A stretch of DNA of 64,000 nt. Origin: Homalodisca vitripennis (lineage: Eukaryota > Arthropoda > Insecta > Hemiptera > Cicadellidae). Below, piece by piece: positions 12,201-22,100 of this stretch; the first letter of the stretch is position 1; the number at the start of each line of letters is the position of its first letter. The notes under the pieces are model-generated. The model worked only from the letters and a program-made list of their open reading frames with translations, had not been told where the DNA came from and did not search any database. The position numbers and the translations under genes are program-made. The stretch spans positions 65,758,001-65,822,000 of the forward strand of contig NC_060213.1 in assembly GCF_021130785.1 (NCBI RefSeq), written 5' to 3'.

Positions 12201-15200
12201 TAGATGTTCTCCAGTAGATAGGTCAATGATGGCATATTTATTTTTTGTTTTTTCCCTAAACTCTTGTATCTTATTTCTTCTACTTAAGTGGTTTATTTCA
12301 TATTCTTTGTACACCGAACTGAGTTTCTGGAGGATAATTTTCTCTTTTAGCTTTCCACAATTCTCTTTGTTCATGCATAGCTGCTTGAATAAAAGTGGTT
12401 TTGTCAGGAGTTGCCGAAGGTCGAGGGGGGTCATAAGGATTTGGTGAGGCAAGAGATCCTTGGGTCACTCTCTCACAGATTGTATATGAAAAAAAATCAT
12501 TCATATGAGTTTACTCTCTGCTTTTTAGCGCTTCTGATTGGGTGTTTTCCTCAGTTGTTATTATAATACTTTTGAGGTTAGTGACACAACTAAACGACGC
12601 AGACGTACATGTTGGTGGGTTTAGTCTAGACAATGGCCCGGATGTTGCAATCGATTCGCCCGAGCCGCTTTATTTAGACTATGATTCAGACATCATCCCT
12701 GCCACGCCGTAGCTTGCTCGCGTGTTATCGTTCCTACATCACGGATACCCCAGCAGGCCCATGTTCCATCTAAACGAATACCTTCACAGCTGAATTTTCT
12801 AGTATACAATAGCGAGCGATATGATGTGGCGCACCATTGCTGTTCGTGCGGCCGCTGACCGTGAATTAATTCACGCCCGCTGGTGCCCGCGCGCCAAAAC
12901 AATACGATCCGCAATGGGTTAATATATTTTAATTGTTATCAGTTTAACTACTACTTGCCCAAGCCTGTTTAAAAAAATATAAATTAACTGTTATTTTCAG
13001 TTTTTCATATATTCAAATGCAGTGCACAGTATTTGTTATAATGAAAGGTTCAATATTTTAAATACACAATATACTGAGTTATCGTAACACCTAAAATGTG
13101 AATGTTTCAATATCATAGGATAGCTGATCAGGAGCGTATAATGGAATATTTGGGTGTATCCTCTTAAGTTAAAAAGTAGAATTTTTGTCATTTATTTTAG
13201 CTGTTAAATAAGCCAGCTCCGATGTTTTAATCCTTGAAGATCTGTATTTGGGACTCTTCAACTTCTTATTTACGGAACTCATTCACAACAGGCTTTTATT
13301 CAGAAAATTTTCTTTTATCTGAGTTATTTGATGGCCTCTTATATACATCTAATCTAATCGATTATCCACTTTGGAAAATAAAATTATAATTCTCGTGTAC
13401 ATACTTAAGGATATATCTATTGGATTACAAATATACACTAGTTAAGTTCTTTTTATGGAAATCGGTCAGTAGATTTCCCTAGCATTTAGTTTTTTAATTC
13501 ATGAATTGTTTTCTTTTACAGGGCTGGTACATAGTCACCTACGCCTTGGGAATTTATCACTTAAATTTATTCATTGCATTTCTATCACCAAAAATCGACC
13601 CTGCAATCATAGACTATGAAGGTAATGATACAATTATGAAATATTTAAATAATTCTCGTTTCAATTCAAATATGCCTTAGCTGTATAGATTGTAGTGGCT
13701 TTAGCTTTGTTTTCTTTTTATATTACAGATTGTTTACCCTTTGAAGACTAATTTCCTATATGTAGAAAGTTTGCAAGTGTAGTGAGTAAAGGAAAATGTC
13801 TTGCTTTTCTGAGTAAAATTTTACTTTGAGTTAGTTTGTGTATTGTAAGTCTGTTCGCACATATGGGAGATGTCGGAGTAAGCAAACAATCACTAAAACA
13901 TGTTTACATTGTAGTTACTTTGTGGAGTTATATCTCTATAAAAGTATGTAGCTTTATGTAACAATATTATTTTTTTGTTTTCTTTCTTCTTTTAACACAT
14001 TAACTGGCACTCCATAAATTCTATTTTAATATAGTTTTAAAATATTTTAAGGTATTTTCTCTTAACTGTTTTGTTTTATTCCTCTTTATTGGTCACAACT
14101 AATTAATTAAGATTTTTAGTTAATTTGTTAATACTATGTTTATAAAGCATTGTGTATATTGGCCTAACACTACTATTTAAAAGTGAAAATGTTACAAAAA
14201 ATATATAACCATCTGGCTACTACACATGAACACGCATAGAAGGTAAATTGTTTCCATAGTTAACAGCACGAACATTTCAGTGTGCAGATGTATCACCATC
14301 ACTTTTTTAACATATTGAGTCAAGGTATTGAAGCTTTGTTGGTGCTTTTTAAACTGAAAACACATGCTCTCTACAATCTATAAGCCTGAGTAGGTAGTGC
14401 CTTACTCAAAAAAACTTGGTGAGCCAAAATAGTGAAGTCTTTATTTTAGTTGCCATTGACTGCAATAAGGCAAAATTCAAATCTGATCTTTCAGATCAAA
14501 TGTTAACCTACATCACCGCTGTGTAGAAAACGGTTCCAGAAAATGGAGAACTTCTTTTCTGAACTTCTGGCGTTAACAATTGGTAGGCTTACAATACCTT
14601 TATGAATATTAAAACACTAAGGCTCAGAAAAATAAATACCTAATTTCTATTACTAAGTTCAAAGAGGAATTGGTGCATTAATAGGCATGTAAAAAGAATG
14701 CCTATTCCACAAATAACAAGCTACGGGTCCTTACTGCCTGACCATCTTCTGTTATTGCCTTAGTAAGGAAAGAATGAAAGATGTGTTACAAGAGAATATC
14801 CAAAGAAAAAGGGCATATTGTACCAAGAAATGTGTCACAATAGTGACATTTTGCAGTGAATGTTCCAAAAACGCATTTTTGTGCGAGAAGTCCTCAGAGA
14901 TATTCATAAGTTGACTAATGTTTGAATTTGATACATACATTTCAGTAAAGTAAATGTGCAGTAAATAGTAATGTGTAAAAACCCACATCTGTAAGCTTAG
15001 GCCTTGTTTGCATATTTTGAATGCAAAACAATGTATTATGTTTCTGTGCTGACAGTTAATAGCTATGTTTCTATTTATAAATTCTCCAGTATGAAACACA
15101 GATTTGCCCAACCACAAAATTTTACCAAGGAGATTTCTACATTTTTCCTTCCAAGCCAACATTACCTTGGAGAACTCAGTGGTTTTATCAAAACATTGCT

Positions 15201-16087
15201 CACATTATTGGGCTTCTAAAGTCGGACATCCTGTATACCTAAGTCTCTGTATACCTGTTTTCATTAAAGAGTATAAGAGCCAAGTTTTAATAAAAGAGTT
15301 TTGCTAGGGTAAGAACGACTTGCCTTCACCTAATTGGAAGTTTAGTCCTCTTATTATTGATATAAAGACATTAAGTTAAACATAACTAATCTTAGTTGGC
15401 ACAAATGGGAAGACGAACAGGATCTGCCCCCCTCCCTCCCCACCAAAAAGCATTTTATTTCAAAATAAGAGATAAACTAATAGTCTATTTTAAACTGAAA
15501 ATAACATTTATGTTGGAACTTTGAAATAAATCACAATCAAGTATATAAATTCAAACCTTATAACTATTTTAATTTACTAGCGACTAGCTAAAAATTTAGC
15601 TTTTGTCTTGATTTTTTGTTCAATATTTTGTTAATGTTATATAATTTACATTTTTTTTAGTTAAATACACTTCATATAAACTATATTTGTAACGGAAGAT
15701 TTTAATTATCCCTGTATAAGCTTCCCCTGGTTATTGGTAATATAGTGGTTTTACTGTAAACTTTGTACACTTTGACCTGGTCTTTACCACCTTTTTATTA
15801 GTTTAGAAGTCCTATATTTGACAATTTTAGGACATAATATGTCAAAAATTTCCCAGGGGAATTTTCTATGCTCCAAACTATCATGTGTTCTGTTCTGCCC
15901 TCCCCCCTCAAAAAGATTTCTGGGTATACCACTGGTTGGAATAATCTTTGTTCTTAGGCGTATGTGGCTATTGCCATAACTAATATCTTAATTTTCTGGG
16001 CCACACAATGTCTCTCTACAGCTAAGCCAAAATATTTCAAGAATTTTATTGTATTACCAAAGTTTTGAGACAGTGAAAACCGGACAA

Positions 16088-16134
<47 letters not shown>

Positions 16135-19100
16135 GGGATATTTCATTCCCTTTGGCCTGCTATTTATAAACCTTAATGAAAATTACTATAACATAATCTC
16201 AGATAATTAAAGAAATGTTGTTTTTTTATTATATCACATGGTGTTTGAGTTAAAAGTTTAAAAACATTAAATGTGTTATAATTTTAAAAAATTATTAATA
16301 ATATATACATAACATTAATAATATTATTAAATTTTAAAAGTATTCAAGGAATTTCATTTACTATGTAAATTGTTCTTAGCAACTATACTGATTCAGGTCA
16401 GATGTGCTAAAGAAACTCTCTCAATGGCATCTGATATCATCAGTTAATGGACAAAGGGCTTTGCAAATTACTCATCCATTCGTTGTTTACTTTGGGATGA
16501 ATCATAATTCTGAGTTGCTCTTCTCAATGCAAACACCATCAATCCAATCATCGACTATTCTCTTTGTAAATGTTGAGTAAAACTTAACATTGAAACTGAC
16601 AAATTATATTTCCTAAAATGATAAGTAGATTTTCGAGAATTTCCAAGGTTATTATAAAAAATCATTCTTTGTCTGTTTTTGGAGCCATTTATTACAAGTA
16701 AAGAAAATTTGCAGTAAAAAGACATAATATTAGAAAAAATAGGTATGTATAAGCCAGTAAAAACCAGTACTCACAATATACTTACAATAATTACTTAATC
16801 ATTAATATTTTGTGATATAACATCATAATTCTGCAACAAACAAGATTTACTAACATATATATATTACTGTGTAAAACATTGTATGTGATTAGAATAAAAT
16901 AAATCAGATCGTTCTGTTACATTTTATTGTTAACTCTATTTTGTACTTCTTTAGTCCTATTAAATTTAATATCTTCTCAGAAATTGTGTGTTGGTTTCAG
17001 TATACATTATTTCTCCAAAATATAAAAACAGTTAACCCTTTTAGTGCCAACGTCCGTATTTACGGACGTTTGAAAAACTACTGAGAAATGCCAACGTCCG
17101 TATATACGGACGTTTGAATAACTACCGAAGAATGCCGACGTCCGTATATACGGACGTTCGGAGTAAAAGTCATACCGCAATCATTTTTTAACTTGTTATA
17201 AATTTGTAGGTATACAAACAATCAGAATGAACCAATCTACATAAAAAAAATAATAATAGTAATATCGTAAGGTTAGTCAGGTGTTTAGCCATGATAGAAA
17301 TGGCCGTGGTTTTTGCATCAGACAAAGTTGTGTCAGCTGATAGTTCACGTCTAATCTCTGTGTTTGGTTGTTTGTGTTGCTGCTTCCACAGTGTTTGTTT
17401 GTTGATAAATAGTTTACTAACAATGTTTTACTAACATAAAAAGTAAACTTCAATAAAATGAAACACTCGCGATCTCCACTTAGCGAGAATACAGTTCTTG
17501 CCGTATTAGAATCAGATGATTTGAGTGATGGTGCTTTGAGTGACGAGTCTGCTGAAAGTCCGCCTAACTATAATACCTATGTACAAAAGTGTGTAATTTT
17601 TTTTATATTTTACAAAGTGTACATTATTTTTTAAGTAGAAGATAGTTTCAGGCAGTTTTTAATGGTTTCATAGTGGAAAATATTATAAGCTTTATAAAGA
17701 AACTAAATAGTGTAAATAACACAAAAAAGTGAAAATGTAACTTTCTAAAAAAATTAACATGATTTTTTTGGTTTTTGAAATATTAATCAAAACTTTTTAT
17801 GTGTGTATTCAGTTTTAATTCCTCTTTCAAGTGATAGTATGTGTTATAGTGAAATAATTTTTTTAAAGTACTATTTTTCATGTGAAACTGGAAAAATATA
17901 AAAACTGGAAGTAAAATTTCTACTTTTTTAAATTTTTTTAAGTTAATTACATTTAGAAATATAATTTGCTTTATAGTTTTTTATAAGGGAATTTATTTTA
18001 CTGCAAAACAATGAAAACATTAGGAAAACATCTCAATATTTGTAATTTTTACAATTTTTTATAAAACACTGCAAAACGGCTGAAATAGGCCTGGCATCCT
18101 TCAGTAGTATTATGTGAAAAATCACTGGCATTTCTCAGACCAACTTTTGATTTTTTTTGTCTGGCACTAAAAGGGTTAATGTAATACATTTTTGTTAAGG
18201 CCAATTTTGTAAACCAATTGATGGTTTTAATTCTAGTTCTTTTCATTAGTATCAAAGACTAAATTGTATAAAAGTACAGTTCACAAAGATACATATAGTA
18301 ATTCAGAGATGTGTATAGTTGAGTTACATTTGAAGTAGCAAAACTTTTAAATCTGGACTCGTACATATTTGAAATTGTGATAAAGTTTTTAGAATCAGGC
18401 CATAACTTTATTTAAAAATAACACTGGAATCAATTTGTATTGAATTGAGAATCAAGACTACAACTTTAGTGTTTAAAATTAATTTTTTTGTTATCTGCCC
18501 ATCCCTACTTATAATTCTGCCTTTTCCTTAATTGTCATATTTTCACTATTCCTGCATTATGACATACGACAGTATTTTTTCCTTTTAAATTATGCAGTTT
18601 TGCACTAATTTATTTGAGACATTATTACTATTGAAATTGTACTTGTTTGATAAATCACAATTTTTAATCTATATGGTGGATGTTGACTGAGTTAAATTAG
18701 TTAGATTTTTAAAGAAAAGAGTATAGGAGATAAGAAAAACATTTAATTTGGTTCTAAAAATAAATTGATCTGCCCTTGTATTCATGTTTTTTTACTCCAT
18801 GCAGCCTAAACAAGGATCATATCAAATCAAACAGAACAAAGAAGAATCTATAGGGTGTTCATTTGAAAACTTCAAACTCGTATTAAAAGACTTAATAGCC
18901 CATCAAAATTCTGTAAATGGGAGTGTATAGTACTAACTCGCCTTCGGCTCGCTGGGGGCTACGCCCCAGGCCCCCATGATGTACGCTTGCAAATTCGGGG
19001 ATAAGCGGAATTTGGTAATTGGTTAAATTCAGACATGAGGTTTCCAAATTTCATGTATCCGTTCTCGACAATCGTACGGGTCGTAATGCTTCGCTAACGC

Positions 19101-22100
19101 TCAGCCAATTGATGTGTGGTGTATAATAATAATAATCAATAGATATCGTAGAACAGTTAAGTTATGTGTTCGCGAAATTAGAAGACAAGAAGAATTTGAT
19201 GGTAACTAAAGTCAGAGATTATGTTTGTATATCATAGTTTAAATTTTCCGGATTTACCCAAAACTTTTGACTTTGAGAGCGTTTACGGCTTACAACCGTT
19301 TGAGATACGACAATAAGTGACTGGGACCTTTCTTGTCGGAAAATTTAATTTTGTGTTTCGATTCCGTTGTGAGATTTGAGGTACGACGTCTGGTTTAGGT
19401 GGTGCAATGCTTGGGATAAAAGTCTGCCACTGGTCAGCTATTGTGAATTTTTCAGTGTAATATAACAAAAAATCGATCCTAAGTCAGTATTTTTAAGTTG
19501 TTTAGGGGGTTGCTATTTGCTCAGGAGTTTATTTTTAGTCATACAAGGAAATTCCCGGGAGGGGGGTTAATGTTATCGAGGGTTAAAATATTACGTGGTA
19601 CCACAGGGCGTTATGAGGAAAGCTGTGTTGTTACCTGAAGAGTAATCAACCTAAGTCAGTAATATTTTAAACAGATTAAGAAATTGATTAGGGGGTTTAA
19701 TTTACTCAGGAGTTTATCTGGTCATACCAGGAAATTCCCAGTGGGGGGTTAATGTTACCCGGGGTTTAAGACATCAGGGGGTTTAATTTACTCAGGAGGT
19801 TATCTGTCATACAAGGAAATTCCAGGGGGGTTTAATGTTACCTTCGCTAACGCTCAGCTAATTCACGATGTGCTCCAGTAGACGTATACTAGTCAGTCGT
19901 TTACGAAAGTAGGGTGGTTAATTTTAACCAAAGCGTTGATTTAAAGAGGTGCATTTTGCGGCTTAACCGTTAGAGATACGACAAAAAGTTACTAAACCTT
20001 TACTTTTAGAAAATTTAAAATTGAAGGAGGATTCTGCTATCTGATTTCATTTACGACCTCTAGTTTTGCAGTACAGAGCTTGGGAGAAAAGACTGCACTA
20101 GCCAACTATGGTTAATTGTTTAGTCTAAACAAAATAAAAACTAACTTTATCAGATTATTAGGTTGATCAGGGGGTCTAATTTAATCAGGAATTCATGTAC
20201 CAGGAAATTTGCGGGAGGGGGTTATGCTATAGGGGGTTATAAGAACGCGTTGTACTTTTCTGGGAAATGTGTGTCTGTGCTACAAAAATATGTGTACAGT
20301 AATTTTTATAAAAAAAAACGTTGATCAGAGGTTACAATTATTTAGGAATATCATTCCATAACACAGTGTTGATAAGGAATCACTATTTCATTAAATTAAT
20401 TAACTCTTAGCCAATTTCAAAATCTGGGGTTGTATTCACTCGTTAACCTAGCAGAGCAAGTGCAATCGGAATCTGGAATGAATTGCACAAATATTAGTCG
20501 CATATAAATTAAAAAATCTCCAAAAATTGCCAATTCACGACAAATACGGAGTATTTGTATTTTACTATTTAAGGCGATTTTCGGGCTTGCGAAAGGATAT
20601 ACGATAAAAGCTACTAGACTTTTTTTGTACACCTAGTCATTTATATTATTGGAAAACTTTCATATTTTAATCTAAGACTGAAGGTTCGACCGCTATACAC
20701 TCCAGAGAAACAAAATTATCACGTCAAAATTACATAATATTAACATTTATTAGCCAAAAAAAATAAAGATAAGAGCTAAAAGCTACCAAACCTTTTTTTG
20801 TAGATCGCTTCAGTTAATAAACAAAACAGTTTTTAGTTTTAAGCTAGAACCATCGGTTCGGTCACTATCGAGCCCGGAAGGTAAGTTTTTGAGTACAATT
20901 TTCATCATAATCACGTTTTACGGCTAAACCAATCAAGATAGAGTAAAAAAAATCAATTAATCTTTTTTGTACATCGCCTTATTTTTGTATTGAAATCACA
21001 TTTTTAATTTTGTGCTAAACAAACTGCTGACTGCAATGTAGCCCAGAATCACAAATTTAACGGGAAAAAGTAATGCGTTTAAACGCGTTTTTCCGGCCAA
21101 AACCATTAAGGATAGGGCAAAATGTTATTAAATCTTTTTTGTAGATTGCGCTCTTTCCTAAGACCTATTGAAATTGTTTTGAGCTACGACCAACCGTTTT
21201 GCCGCTATCAAGCCCGGAATGTAAATTTTTAGGCGAAAATTTCCAAATATTTTCACTTAATCGCGTTTTGCGGTCAAACTAATGGAGATAGAGTAAAAAG
21301 TTCACTTGACCTTTTTTTGTGGATCATATTATTTCCTAAATCTAACCTTTGTTTTATTTTGACCTCCGACCAATGGTTTCGCCGCTATCGATTCCAAAAA
21401 CAAAAATTTTTCACGTAAAAATTACAAAAAAATTGCACATAATCACGTTTTTTTCGGCTAAACCAATGGAGATATGGCAAAAAGTCACTAGACCTTTTCT
21501 GTAGATCGCGGAAATTTGCTAATTTGATGGGTCAATCAGAATTGAGCTACGACAAACGGTTCGGCCGCTGTCGGGCCCAAAAACATTATTTTTGGCGAAA
21601 AAATCTCTGGAATGTCAAATATTCGAGCGTTTTGTCGCTTAACCATGGGAGATAGAGCAAAAAGTCACTTGACCTTTTTTGTAGTTCACTTCATTCCTGA
21701 CTAACGATTTTTCATCAGATCCGAGCTAGCACCAACGGTTCGCCCGCTATCGGGATTACAAAAAAGGCTTGCAAAGGGTAAAAAATGCGCGTTTTTTTTG
21801 CAAATTTTTTTGAGGGGTTTAAAATTAAAAATTCCCGGTTTTCAGACTTTTCCTGTTGGTTACACGGCAAAAGGTACCTGCGTGCAAAATTTCAAGTTTC
21901 CAGCACTTCTAGAAGTAGGTTAGAATTTGTATACATATATCAGTCAGTCAGTCAGTTTCACATGCGGCTGTATAGTATATTAGATTGGGGGCAAAATTCT
22001 GTAAATGGGAGTGTATAGTACTAATTGGGGGAACAAACAAAATTATTTTCAAAATGGGGATGCTCACACCCCCATGCCCTTCCGTACCAAATGTCAAAAT

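Larger units (their letters stand above)
7829..12530 (-). mobile_element. Non-LTR retrotransposon with SF1 helicase, endonuclease and RT
   Basis: Minus-strand order is virus-type superfamily 1 helicase, linker, apurinic-like endonuclease, reverse transcriptase, then a 3' tail made of short repeats of the type TTGTCTA (7829-7856 on the plus strand). The presumed start is the ATG at 12504. A continuous open linker (about 11090-10900) runs straight into the endonuclease, which suggests that the domains once formed one polyprotein. Scattered single-base shifts and stops show that this copy is inactive. The short repeat tail and the RT sequence suggest a CR1- or Jockey-like clade; I cannot place it more precisely. 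Confidence 0.82.
7584..12922. mobile_element. piggyBac-like element 2, carrying a nested LINE
   Basis: TTAA at both ends, with inverted termini CCCATTGCGAATC and CCCATTGCGGATC. Inside the left end is the palindrome GACGAGCTGGGCTCGTC (7604-7620) and a decayed second copy near 7649. Both tips are much more GC-rich than their surroundings. Apart from the tips, the interior is almost entirely the nested retrotransposon at 7829-12530. No transposase catalytic domain was seen. Confidence 0.75.

Noticed and set aside
11100..12504. Stand-alone endogenous RNA virus insertion
   Set aside because: The helicase is followed on the same strand by an open linker, an endonuclease, an RT and a LINE-type 3' tail, so membership of the retrotransposon is the simpler reading.
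14752..15307. Overlapping open frames on both strands
   Set aside because: No recognisable domain, typical of chance frames in AT-rich introns.
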